Source of the DNA: JAJTFW01 sp031421935
GTDB lineage: Bacteria; Bacteroidota; Bacteroidia; AKYH767-A; OLB10
Direction of reading: 5' to 3'
Assembly (NCBI GenBank): GCA_031421935.1
Contig: JANOPQ010000074.1
Location: 1-64,000 of the forward strand
DNA: 64,000 nucleotides
Part shown: piece by piece, positions 33,712 to 41,795 of the stretch
Position numbering within the stretch: position 1 is the stretch's first letter
How the letters are laid out: each line of letters opens with the position of its first letter
Notes under the pieces: generated by a model
Told to the model about the DNA's origin: nothing
Database searches by the model: none
What the model saw: the letters and a program-made list of their open reading frames with translations, nothing else
Position numbers and translations under genes: made by a program

Positions 33712-34551
33712 TTACCAGAGTTTTATGCGAAACGGCTGGCATGCATCGATGTATTTCTTACTCAGTGTATAGGTTAATTGTACCCCCGTAAAAACATAAA
33801 AATCACGTCGCTGTGTATCGCCACGTTGTCGGCCAATATTTCCACCAGGTGCTTGATTGAGCGATCGATCACTTAAGAGCGCTGCTGTTTTTCCATATTC
33901 TTCTAAAATGGATTTTGGGTCTGCATACACAGTACTCACATCGTCTAAATAATCGGTATAGGTTTGTCTTACTCCCGACTCTAGCGTTAATCCAAATCGA
34001 CGTCCGATTTTAAATTTAAAGCCTCCACCAAAAGTGAATGCTAAATTCGTCCGCTTGTATAGATTTTTATTAGAAGCATCCGTTCCCTGACCTTCAGTAC
34101 CTAGTGGCTGTAATTCTATCCAATCGTCGTTAATTTTTGTTTTAGGGTTAAAATGAAAAACAGATAATCCACAGAGTAAATAGGGGCTAAAAGTTGAATT
34201 TGGATTAGCCGTTTGGTAAGGGAAAAAATTAAATTCAAACTGTCCAGATAATTCAATAATATGTGATCTGAAATTCAAATTTCTGTTTTGGCTGTAGAAG
34301 TCATCGGCCTTACTATCATCGGCTTTCACATGCCCATATAATAAGCCAGCTTTGAATGCCCAATGATTACTATATGAACGACGGTAAATTGCGCTGATAC
34401 CTGGTTCTAAAAAACGAGTATCATACATCGTTTTATCCAAATCTCCTCTGTAGCCCATCACTCCAATCATAATTCCAAGCTCTCTTGATTGAGAATTAGA
34501 AATGAAAGGGAACGCCAGTATAATAAGGAAGAGGGAGACTATTGGCCTCAT
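33712..34551 (-). CDS. DUF6089-type outer-membrane barrel protein
   Basis: A 279-residue barrel protein with a signal peptide (MRPIVSLFLIILAFPFISNSQS). The ATG at 34551 is preferred because the 19 residues of the longer in-frame version precede a normal signal peptide. Landmarks shared with its neighbour and with the gene at 9.5-10.3 kb: RNLNFRSHIIE, PYLLCGLSVFHFNP, LQPLGTEGQGT, FGGGFKFKIGRRFGL and YLDDVSTVYADP. The two genes at 33.7-35.5 kb are adjacent and closely alike, a tandem duplication. Possibly part of outer-membrane or T9SS machinery (PorG-like), but not proven. Confidence 0.8.
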   Translation of the reverse strand: MRPIVSLFLIILAFPFISNSQSRELGIMIGVMGYRGDLDKTMYDTRFLEPGISAIYRRSYSNHWAFKAGLLYGHVKADDSKADDFYSQNRNLNFRSHIIELSGQFEFNFFPYQTANPNSTFSPYLLCGLSVFHFNPKTKINDDWIELQPLGTEGQGTDASNKNLYKRTNLAFTFGGGFKFKIGRRFGLTLESGVRQTYTDYLDDVSTVYADPKSILEEYGKTAALLSDRSLNQAPGGNIGRQRGDTQRRDFYVFTGVQLTYTLSKKYIDACQPFRIKLW

Positions 34552-34627
34552 TTTGTTTTTCAAAACGTGAATTTGATTTGAGTATTGTTGAGGTTTTTCA
34601 TTCAACAAACAGTACTACTCCGTAATT

Positions 34628-35530
34628 TTAGAATATTGGGAAGTTAGTACGACCAGTACGAATTTTATAATGTAAACTGATGATCGCAAACATATAAGCA
34701 TCCTTATCACGAGGATCTCCACGTTGCTGACCTACTGCAGTAGATTCAGCAAAAGGATTGGGATTTGAAAAATACTCTGCAATAGGACCATTGGCTTGAT
34801 TAATAGCTACTGGATCATAATAAGTTTTACTTACATCATCAATATAATCTGTAAATGTTTTTCTAAGTCCGAATTCAAATCCAACACCCCAACGACGGTT
34901 GAAGAAATAACGACCACCTATACCAAATGGGATACAGATTTGAGTTCTTTTATATTTATCACGAGCAGGTGAAATTCCTTGTCCTTCGGTTCCTAAAGGT
35001 TGAAGATTGTACCATTTGTCGTTGAATTCGCCTTTTGGATTAAAGTGAAAAACACCAATACCAACGAATCCATAAAGCGAACCTTCAAATGAATTGGAGC
35101 GACGAACTCCTCTCAAACGATAAATTCCACCTTCTTTTTGACTGAGAAGAGCAGCTTCAAAATTCACATTGAATTCGTAAATATCCGATTTGAAATTTAA
35201 ACCCCTCGTGCTTCTAAAATACTCCTTGGTTAGTTGATCATCTCCTTTCACGTGGCCATAAGTAAGATGTGAGTGAATGGATAATGCAGGACTTAATTTG
35301 TAACGCAACCCAACAGTAAGTGCTGGTCGAGTTAAACTTAACTCTAAATCCTTGAAACCATTGGTTCCAATAGCATTTGCACCTCCTAGATCTCCTAAGA
35401 AATTACTTGCTCCAACACCAAAGCTCCATTCGTAACGATATGCTTTCCAACGTGCACGCAATCTTTGAGCTTCGCTCATAGAGCTAAACAGAATCAGGAA
35501 CGTAAAGCAAAGTAGTATATGTTTCTTCAT
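34628..35530 (-). CDS. DUF6089-type outer-membrane barrel protein
   Basis: A 300-residue barrel protein with a signal peptide (1-21, SMSEAQ). It carries the family landmarks RGLNFKSDIYEF, YGFVGIGVFHFNPKG, LQPLGTEGQGIS, IPFGIGGRYFFNRRWGVGFEFGLRKTFTDYIDDVSKTYYDP. It lies directly upstream of the second copy (76 bases) and downstream of nadK (82 bases). A -7 box, TACTTTTG, lies 23 bases upstream. Confidence 0.82.
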   Translation of the reverse strand: MKKHILLCFTFLILFSSMSEAQRLRARWKAYRYEWSFGVGASNFLGDLGGANAIGTNGFKDLELSLTRPALTVGLRYKLSPALSIHSHLTYGHVKGDDQLTKEYFRSTRGLNFKSDIYEFNVNFEAALLSQKEGGIYRLRGVRRSNSFEGSLYGFVGIGVFHFNPKGEFNDKWYNLQPLGTEGQGISPARDKYKRTQICIPFGIGGRYFFNRRWGVGFEFGLRKTFTDYIDDVSKTYYDPVAINQANGPIAEYFSNPNPFAESTAVGQQRGDPRDKDAYMFAIISLHYKIRTGRTNFPIF

Positions 35531-35553
35531 ATGAATTTTTCAAGGCCTTTGCA

Positions 35554-35561
35554 CAAAAGTA
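35554..35561 (-). promoter_or_regulatory. -7 box for the DUF6089 pair
   Basis: Minus-strand TACTTTTG, exact TAnnTTTG match, 23 bases upstream of the ATG at 35530. No clear TTTG at -33. Confidence 0.5.
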
Positions 35562-35612
35562 ATATTTTCCACTAAATAATTAGATGTAATTATTCACGTT
35601 TTGGCGAGTAGA

Positions 35613-36491
35613 TTAGTTTCTGGTGTCGAGACCCCAGTTTAGTTTTTTTCGAAGTGTGTTTAAGAAGTTGGTACTACCTAGTCGAACTAGGCTCATGGTG
35701 AAGTCTTCTCTTCTGACTGCCAATGAGATAGCAGAATCGATGGTGACCGATCGAGAATCTAATGAAGCCAAAAAGTACTGACTTCGACCTTCGACCTCCA
35801 ATGAGATAACATTTTTATCAGATACCACAATTGGGCGAACATTGAGGTTGTGAGGGGCGATGGGGGTAATTACAAAGTTACCAGAATAAGGAGCAACGAT
35901 GGGTCCGCCACAGCTTAAAGAATATCCAGTCGATCCAGTTGGTGTAGCAATGATGAGCCCATCTGCCCAATAAGAATTTAAATATTCACCATTCAGGTAG
36001 GTATTGATGGTGATCATGCTTGAACTGTCCTTTTTGTGGATGGTCAATTCGTTGAGAGCATAATTCACTCCTCCAAACAAATTTCGGTTCGATTCTAATC
36101 TCAATAAGCTTCTTTTATCGATGGTGTAATGTCCTTTCATTAAAGCTTCGAGTGCTCCTGAAATATCTTCAGTACCCACACCCGTTAAAAAGCCTAATCG
36201 TCCTAAGTTAATTCCCATCACCGGAATATTACTGTCTTGAACTAAGGTTAATGTATCCAAAATAGTCCCATCTCCCCCTAAACTTAATAGGAAGTCAATT
36301 TGTCCTCTTATTTCAGAGCCAGAATTAAAAGGAATGTTGGGTGGAATATCGCTTCCCAAGGGTTTAATCCGATGCAAAAAAGGTTGATAAATATAAAGTT
36401 CGCACTGATGCCTTTGTAATTCCTTTAATAATTCTCGAATCAACGGAAAATTTTCTGTGTCGACTTGGCGAGCATACAATGCTATCTTCAT
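35613..36491 (-). CDS. nadK: NAD kinase
   Basis: NadK phosphorylates NAD to NADP. The signature motifs are LSLGGDGTILDTL (ATP/NAD-binding GGDG), GINLGRLGFLT, NELTIHKKD and TPTGSTGYSLSCGGPIV. 292 residues is normal. A TATTTTCG box lies five bases before the ATG, predicting a leaderless or near-leaderless mRNA. It is 156 bases after the POTRA-barrel gene. Confidence 0.96.
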   Translation of the reverse strand: MKIALYARQVDTENFPLIRELLKELQRHQCELYIYQPFLHRIKPLGSDIPPNIPFNSGSEIRGQIDFLLSLGGDGTILDTLTLVQDSNIPVMGINLGRLGFLTGVGTEDISGALEALMKGHYTIDKRSLLRLESNRNLFGGVNYALNELTIHKKDSSSMITINTYLNGEYLNSYWADGLIIATPTGSTGYSLSCGGPIVAPYSGNFVITPIAPHNLNVRPIVVSDKNVISLEVEGRSQYFLASLDSRSVTIDSAISLAVRREDFTMSLVRLGSTNFLNTLRKKLNWGLDTRN

Positions 36492-36496
36492 TGATA

Positions 36497-36504
36497 CGAA
36501 AATA
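36497..36504 (-). promoter_or_regulatory. -7 box for nadK
   Basis: Minus-strand TATTTTCG, one mismatch from TAnnTTTG, five bases before the nadK ATG. Confidence 0.4.
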
Positions 36505-36647
36505 GGTAGGATTTTTATATTAATGAAGGGAATTGTGAAATTGGTAGATTGGCAAATTAAAAATTGTTGAAAAATGTATGGTAGGAAACTGATTTACGAG
36601 AACTTCTGAAGTTTTATTTTTTCTTAATAGCAGATTGAAAGGTCTAT

Positions 36648-38060
36648 CTAAAAAACCGCTCCCACTCTAAAATACAAACCCGTATCACCAATTTTATTGA
36701 GTGCATATTCAAAGCGCAGAACGATATCGTAATAAGTGATGAAATCTAAACAGAGTCCATAACCCATCTGCCATTCATTGCTTAAAGAATTTCTGTACCC
36801 AAATTGTTTGTCGCTCACGTATCCTGCATCAAAAAAAGCATTTAGGTAAGCGGAGATGGGAAACTTTTTAAATTTTTCGGATTTTAAAAAAGAGAACTGA
36901 TATATTTTTACAGGAATTAAATTGTATTTGAGGTTCGAGCGGAAAAGTGCGAAATCTTGTCCGTTGAGCACGTATAAATCATAACCTCTGATGTAATCAA
37001 ATCCATAACCTAAAGCACGTTGATTAAAAAACGGTCCGCCTTCACGTTGCATGATTCTACCTTTGAGTGCTACTGAAGTAAACCATCTTTTTGATAAGGG
37101 TAAATATTTTCGCACACCCATCGAAATGGCAATTAAATCTGGTTCGTTTTTTAAAAATTTCAATCCCACTTTGCTTACTTCTAGCTCGTATAAATAACCA
37201 TTTAATGCATACGGTTGGTAATCGCGCGTGTCGTGACGATAGCTCCATGTTAATGCTAAATGCTGTTGTTTTGTAGACCCATCAACAAAATATTTATCGT
37301 TCAATTTTAGAATGGTATCTTCAACAGATGAAATGCGGTAATCAAGTGTTGTATTATAATAATCATATAAACCTTGTCGTTTGGTTAAACGAACATAAGC
37401 TTGCATTTCTTTTCTTAAAAAATTATCGGGATCTTTAAAAAATTGAATTTTATTGTTGAGTGTATTGTAGGCAACTTCTTTTACACTGGTTACATAAAAC
37501 CCAGCGCTGAGACCTACATTTAATTTTTTGTTGATGTAGGGAATCGTATAAAAAATTCCAAATCGTTTTGTGTAACCAAAGAGCATTTGCAATTGTGCAA
37601 TATCATCTCTTCCAGTTAAATTTTCTTGTCGCAAAAACATTCCGTAATTGGTCCGACTAAAATCTTTCGTTTGCCACCACTCACTAATATTTCGATCGGC
37701 AATTTCAAAAACAGGAGATGGCCAGAGATACCATCTTTCAATAAGATTAATATGTACAACTACGGTATTTCCCAATCCTTGGAAGTAGCGAATCTCCACA
37801 AAATTGAAGAGCGCGGTATTCATTAAATTTTGTCGGGTGCGTTCAATAGCCGATTCAAGAATGTAGGGAGCCAATGTATCGCCTTTTTGAAAAGTAAGTT
37901 CGCGTTGAACAATATAAGAACGGGTCTTTTTATTTCCCGTAATAATAATTTGATCGATGATGGAAGTTTGGAGAGTAAGACTATCGCTTAAAACTTGTGC
38001 ATGAAGATGGGGTGCATACATCAGCAGTAAGAGCAAGAGAATCCTTAGTTTCATTGTCAC
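36648..38060 (-). CDS. POTRA plus beta-barrel outer-membrane protein
   Basis: A 470-residue protein with signal peptide (1-21), one POTRA-like domain (about 30-110, IDQIIITGNKKTRSYIVQRELTFQKGDTL) and a C-terminal surface-antigen (BamA/TamA-like) barrel, ending FEYALNKIGDTGLYFRVGAVF. It is about half BamA length and has a single POTRA, so a specialised insertase or transporter, not the main BamA. It lies between nadK and the CBS gene on the same strand. Confidence 0.8.
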   Translation of the reverse strand: MTMKLRILLLLLLMYAPHLHAQVLSDSLTLQTSIIDQIIITGNKKTRSYIVQRELTFQKGDTLAPYILESAIERTRQNLMNTALFNFVEIRYFQGLGNTVVVHINLIERWYLWPSPVFEIADRNISEWWQTKDFSRTNYGMFLRQENLTGRDDIAQLQMLFGYTKRFGIFYTIPYINKKLNVGLSAGFYVTSVKEVAYNTLNNKIQFFKDPDNFLRKEMQAYVRLTKRQGLYDYYNTTLDYRISSVEDTILKLNDKYFVDGSTKQQHLALTWSYRHDTRDYQPYALNGYLYELEVSKVGLKFLKNEPDLIAISMGVRKYLPLSKRWFTSVALKGRIMQREGGPFFNQRALGYGFDYIRGYDLYVLNGQDFALFRSNLKYNLIPVKIYQFSFLKSEKFKKFPISAYLNAFFDAGYVSDKQFGYRNSLSNEWQMGYGLCLDFITYYDIVLRFEYALNKIGDTGLYFRVGAVF

Positions 38061-38113
38061 GAAGAAAATGATTTAAACAGTTCCGATGCTTAGCTGATCG
38101 AAAAAGTATCCAC

Positions 38114-38845
38114 TTAGATATTAAGATAATTCATCAGCGATTCGAATCGATTTTTTAAATCTTCAGAATGTTCGCTTTGATGGTAGGAAGCTACAATATG
38201 ATAATCGAGACGATAAAAGGCAGCTAACATACGGCTTAAATCAACTTTATCAACTTTCAACGTTAATTCAATTTTTGAAGGATCGTTAGCGGTAGTCACG
38301 TTAGCACTTAGAATATGGGCATCGTCCGACTCAACAATTTGTGCAATATGCGACATTGAATAGTCAGATAAAGCTAATTCAATAACGATAATGCCGCCGG
38401 GAGTATAAACTGATTGGCTAGCGGCGAAATAGGAAACAAGGTCGTTCACCGTAACCAAACCTAAGTAATCATTCTCTGTAGTTAATACAGGAACAAGATC
38501 TAGTTTGTGGAGAGAAGCAACTTTTGTTAAATCATAAACGTGTTGATTATCATAAACGAAAACTTTATGATACTTTATGTTAGCATCTACGAGGCTAAGA
38601 TTAGCTAAAGCAGGATTATTTACGTCTAATTTATAAACAAGACCTAAATATTCGCGGCCTTTAATTACAGGTAAAGCATTGACTCTTAACTCTTCCATCC
38701 AAGTTACTGCGCGTTTACAAGAATCGCCAGGCTTTAGAGGAGGTACATTATCAGATATTAATCGAGCAGCGAACATGCTTAAGTTTTCTGATGTAACGGT
38801 TTCTGTGTCTTTCAAGTTCGGCGCAAACATAAGAAGATCTTTCAT
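38114..38845 (-). CDS. CBS-pair protein with C-terminal ACT-like domain
   Basis: A 243-residue soluble protein. Two CBS motifs (SCKRAVTWMEELRVNALPVIKGREYLGLVYKLDV; VYDLTKVASLHKLDLVPVLTTENDYLGLVTVNDLV) form an adenylate-sensing pair in residues about 30-140. The C-terminal 95 residues (GIIVIELALSDYSMSHIAQIVESDDAHILSANV) have the ACT-like beta-alpha-beta shape. It sits between nadK/POTRA genes and divergent pdxJ, an arrangement I recall in other Bacteroidota. Its ligand is unknown; sensing AMP/ATP or NAD(P) is a guess. Confidence 0.82.
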   Translation of the reverse strand: MKDLLMFAPNLKDTETVTSENLSMFAARLISDNVPPLKPGDSCKRAVTWMEELRVNALPVIKGREYLGLVYKLDVNNPALANLSLVDANIKYHKVFVYDNQHVYDLTKVASLHKLDLVPVLTTENDYLGLVTVNDLVSYFAASQSVYTPGGIIVIELALSDYSMSHIAQIVESDDAHILSANVTTANDPSKIELTLKVDKVDLSRMLAAFYRLDYHIVASYHQSEHSEDLKNRFESLMNYLNI

Positions 38846-38955
38846 TTTATTTTCGTTTTATGTACCCATCTGGATGAATAAACAAAATATTGAGGAGTTT
38901 AGTTCATCCATTACAAAAGACCGTGCCGAAACTACAGAATTTGCTTAGAACTTAT

Positions 38956-38963
38956 TAATCTTG
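38956..38963 (+). promoter_or_regulatory. -7 box for pdxJ
   Basis: TAATCTTG, one mismatch from TAnnTTTG, seven bases before the GTG start of pdxJ. Confidence 0.35.
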
Positions 38964-38970
38964 CAGGGTC

Positions 38971-39684
38971 GTGACGAAGCTAAGTGTAAATATTAACAAA
39001 ATCGCTACTCTGCGGAATGCAAGAGGAGGGAATATGCCTGATTTAATAAAGGCTGCCATTGATATTCAAAATTTTGGTGCCGATGGGATTACGATCCATC
39101 CAAGACCCGACGAAAGACATATTCGATATCAAGATGTATATGACTTGAAAAAGGTCATTACAACAGAGTATAACATTGAAGGCTATCCTTCTATGGATTT
39201 TATGAAGTTGGTGGATGATGTTCGACCCGAGCAAGTAACTTTAGTTCCCGACCCTCCCGGTGTGTTAACAAGTAATGCAGGATGGGACATGATTACAAAT
39301 GCTTCTTTCTTGAAAGATGTCGTTTCCTATTTTAAATCCATCAATTGTAGAGTCAGTTTATTTGTGGATCCAAGTCCGATGATGGTGGAGGCAGCATGTC
39401 ATACTGGCACAGATAGAATCGAATTATATACCGAAGCGTATGCGAGTGGCTTTGCCGAAGATCCATCTGAAGCCATACGTTCTTATATAGAAGCCGCGCA
39501 AAAAGCAAATGAAGTTGGGTTAGGAATCAACGCCGGACATGACTTAAATCTCGAAAACCTTGCATATTTCAGAAGGATGGTCCCAAACCTCTTAGAAGTA
39601 AGTATTGGACATGCTCTGATTAGTGATGCTTTGTATATTGGGTTAGAGGAGACAGTAGGTTTATATAAGATTCAGTTACTATAA
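38971..39684 (+). CDS. pdxJ: pyridoxine 5'-phosphate synthase
   Basis: PdxJ condenses 3-amino-2-oxopropyl phosphate with deoxyxylulose 5-phosphate to make pyridoxine phosphate. Landmarks: LSVNINKIATLRNARGGN, GADGITIHPRPDERHIRYQDVYDL, VTLVPDPPG, SLFVDPSP, GTDRIELYTEAYA, and GLGINAGHDLNLENL with EVSIGHALI. 237 residues is normal. The start codon is GTG. A heptamer array begins directly after its stop. Confidence 0.96.
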   Translation: MTKLSVNINKIATLRNARGGNMPDLIKAAIDIQNFGADGITIHPRPDERHIRYQDVYDLKKVITTEYNIEGYPSMDFMKLVDDVRPEQVTLVPDPPGVLTSNAGWDMITNASFLKDVVSYFKSINCRVSLFVDPSPMMVEAACHTGTDRIELYTEAYASGFAEDPSEAIRSYIEAAQKANEVGLGINAGHDLNLENLAYFRRMVPNLLEVSIGHALISDALYIGLEETVGLYKIQLL

Positions 39685-39805
39685 GCTTCAAGCTTCAAGC
39701 TTCAAGCTTCAAGCTTCAAGCTTCAAGCTGTCTTCAATGTTATCAAGTGTCAAGTATCAAGTATCTAGCATCGAGTATCGAGTATCAAGTATCGAGCATC
39801 GAGCG
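39685..39805. repeat. two heptamer tandem arrays
   Basis: Six perfect copies of GCTTCAA (39685-39726) start the base after the pdxJ stop codon. After a 16-base gap, nine TCRAGYA units (39743-39805, mixing TCAAGTA and TCGAGTA/TCGAGCA) reach within six bases of the glyoxalase-gene stop. The two heptamers are similar (TTCAAGC against ATCAAGT), so the arrays may share an origin. They fill the whole gap between the convergent genes. No stem-loop of terminator type is present apart from AAGCTT palindromes. Confidence 0.85.
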
Positions 39806-39811
39806 TCGCTC

Positions 39812-40201
39812 TTAAAACCCATCATCTACAGGTTCCCAAAGTTCAATTTTGTTTCCGTCGGGATCCAGGATCCATGCAAACTTTCCGTATGAAAAAGATT
39901 CGGTGTTGCCGATTTGTGGAACGCCTTCTTCTTTTAAGAGTAGTAACAACTCCTCTAAATTTTCTACTCTAAAATTAATCATGAAAGGGGAGGTGGATGG
40001 ATTGAGGTAATCGGTATCATTATTGAAAATGGAAAATTCAGTTCTGCCTTTTTCTGGTTCGACAGCGTCTTTCCATAGAAAGGAATAATAGCCTGCTCCT
40101 AACATGGAGAGGCCAAGGTGTTTGTCGTACCAAGCTTGTAGTCTTTTTGGATCAGCGGATTTGAAGAAGATGCCGCCGATGCCGATTACGCGTTTTTTCA
40201 T
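39812..40201 (-). CDS. VOC-family (glyoxalase/bleomycin-resistance fold) protein
   Basis: A 129-residue VOC-fold protein with KSADPKRLQAWYDKHLGLSML at the N-terminus and the last-strand pattern KFAWILDPDGNKIELWEPVD, where E (IELWEP) is a typical metal ligand. H or E ligands are at the other expected positions only partly, so enzyme or binding role is undecided. Substrate unknown. It is alone between the heptamer arrays and a repeat-filled gap, and carries its own start at 40201. Confidence 0.85.
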   Translation of the reverse strand: MKKRVIGIGGIFFKSADPKRLQAWYDKHLGLSMLGAGYYSFLWKDAVEPEKGRTEFSIFNNDTDYLNPSTSPFMINFRVENLEELLLLLKEEGVPQIGNTESFSYGKFAWILDPDGNKIELWEPVDDGF

Positions 40202-40335
40202 GTGATTTTTAAATATAGTAGAAAGAATATTGTTTAAGATTATAAAATTTTATTTCTAATATTTTTTTAGTTGGTAAATGAAAATAAATTTCAAGTAATA
40301 AATCTATTTATTCGAAGAATTAGTACTTAACAAGT

Positions 40336-40376
40336 GGAACACGGATGACACGGATTAATAAGATAAACACGGATTT
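40336..40376. repeat. dispersed ACACGGAT repeat, copy 1
   Basis: The 41-base segment begins with 20 bases identical to a second copy at 51290-51330, GGAACACGGATGACACGGAT, and both end ACACGGATTT after a variable 11-base AT-rich middle. ACACGGAT occurs three times (with spaced variants) in each. I know such sequences from gaps in other Bacteroidota genomes, but have no count here beyond two. Confidence 0.75.
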
Positions 40377-40503
40377 TTTCTCCTGCTCATCTAGTTTTCG
40401 AATTTAATAATATTACATGAAGGCAGGCTAGATATTAAAGTCACTTGAGATCAATTTTATTCTCCCTATCTAACTTTATCCTGGTGTTGGGAAAACTTTT
40501 GTG

Positions 40504-40532
40504 TACTTTAGTGAACTTTAGTGCCTTTAGTG
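40504..40532. repeat. ten-base ACTTTAGTG triplet
   Basis: TACTTTAGTG, AACTTTAGTG and CCTTTAGTG lie in tandem at 40504-40532, just downstream of the M48 gene on the minus strand. Confidence 0.7.
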
Positions 40533-40546
40533 TTTAAACGGAATAA

Positions 40547-41632
40547 TTATTCACTAAGAATATTTTTTATATTGTCGAATTTAGTTTTCAATTGCGGATG
40601 CTCTTTTATTTTGACTGGATGTTCCTTGATTTGTTTTTGAAGGTAATTAATTCGCTCTTTAGATACGGGATGCGAACTCATCCATTCGGGGATATCAATG
40701 TCTTGTTCTTTTTCCAGCATCTTAAAAAGATCAATCATGCCTTGAGGGTTGATATTATGATTGCGCAATAAGGCAAGTCCGCTTAAGTCGGCTTCTTTTT
40801 CAAATTTACGCGAATAACTTAAGGTGTGAAATTGATGCGCATTATCGATGAACACAGTCATCAATCCATTTACATCATTGAGGACGAGGGTAAGCAACAA
40901 ATATCCCGATACATTTCGACTTAATAGTCGCATGCCGTGTCGATGCTCTACATGCGATATTTCGTGAGAGAGCACTCCTGCTAACTCTTCAAAGCGATTC
41001 ATTTTTTTCAGAATTCCGGTATTGATGATAATGCTGCCATCGGGCAAAGCAAAAGCATTTACTAGATCATCGTTCATAACGGTGATGTGGTACCGTGAAT
41101 CTATTTCTGGAGCCATGATGTGGAGAAAAGAATTCAACTGTACACTTAAGGTGGAATCTTCATTATCTGTAAAGTCAGGGCTTTCACTCACCGTTTTTCC
41201 AATTTGATCATCAACACTTCGTGGTATAAGATCCACTGCTTTTTCGGCGAGGAAAGGGATGATAAAAAAATAGATGGCAGCGCACAAGGACAGCACAGAA
41301 ACAGCTAATAAAATATGGAAGGCAGTGCCCGCATGAAGAATCCGATAATACCAGTTCTCCTTAGAACTTGATTTGTTGAAGTGAAAATATGCATCAATAA
41401 AAACAGCATCTTTAATTTCAATGATACGACTGTTGTTGTTTTTTATCGATAAAATCAAATATGATTTTTCTCTGCGTTTGATGGTTAACTCCGAAAAAGG
41501 AAGATGTAAAACACCTTCCTCTTCCATTGTTAATATTAATCCCTCAAATGTTTTGTCAAACGAACATTCTGCATGAAATGGTTTTGTGATAATACCATTG
41601 TAATACTTTACATCTGCAACTAATTCGTTCAT
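40547..41632 (-). CDS. M48-family zinc metalloprotease
   Basis: A 361-residue protein: N-terminal beta-rich domain of about 90 residues (possibly ligand-binding), one membrane span at about 103-127, then a catalytic domain with zinc motif HEISH (H223, E224, H227) and the third ligand E280 in FEKEADLSG. These residues are intact, so an active peptidase is expected. The C-terminus has SSHPVSKERI, typical of M48 Ste24/HtpX relatives. It is the first gene after the palindromic element at 41643-41795, whose left end is 10 bases before the start codon. Confidence 0.9.
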   Translation of the reverse strand: MNELVADVKYYNGIITKPFHAECSFDKTFEGLILTMEEEGVLHLPFSELTIKRREKSYLILSIKNNNSRIIEIKDAVFIDAYFHFNKSSSKENWYYRILHAGTAFHILLAVSVLSLCAAIYFFIIPFLAEKAVDLIPRSVDDQIGKTVSESPDFTDNEDSTLSVQLNSFLHIMAPEIDSRYHITVMNDDLVNAFALPDGSIIINTGILKKMNRFEELAGVLSHEISHVEHRHGMRLLSRNVSGYLLLTLVLNDVNGLMTVFIDNAHQFHTLSYSRKFEKEADLSGLALLRNHNINPQGMIDLFKMLEKEQDIDIPEWMSSHPVSKERINYLQKQIKEHPVKIKEHPQLKTKFDNIKNILSE

Positions 41633-41642
41633 CGTTTATGTC

Positions 41643-41795
41643 TAATTAGAGTCTGTCTATAATTTAGTGTTTGGATCATAATGTTCGAGTTCGAGGCTTT
41701 CGCAGTCTTGAAAACCAAGGAGTTTACAACTGTAAATGACTGTTTTCAAGACAAGAGTAACGACGAAATCGGACATTATGGACAGACACTAATTA
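41643..41795. mobile_element. 153-bp imperfect palindrome, MITE-like
   Basis: The ends are inverted repeats: GTCTGTCTATAAT (41651-41663) against ATTATGGACAGAC (41775-41787), extended by CTAATTAG/CTAATTA flanks. Inside, GTCTTGAAAAC (41705-41715) pairs with GTTTTCAAGAC (41742-41752), and TTTACA (41723-41728) with TGTAAA (41731-41736). The arms are thus complementary over most of their length, with a 10-base indel in the left arm. It carries no ORF. It fits a non-autonomous miniature element, but no target duplication is visible and I saw no other copy in the window. Its right end contains the stop codon of the YjgN-type gene. Confidence 0.55.

Larger units (their letters stand above)
40202..40546. 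other. gene-free gap with dispersed repeats
   Basis: No ORF. It holds the ACACGGAT-type repeat (40336-40376) and a triplicated ten-base unit of the ACTTTAGTG type (40504-40532) just before the M48 gene stop. The rest is AT-rich and empty. Confidence 0.7.

Noticed and set aside
34552..34608. Longer N-terminus of the DUF6089 gene
   Set aside because: The extra residues are polar and precede a complete signal peptide.
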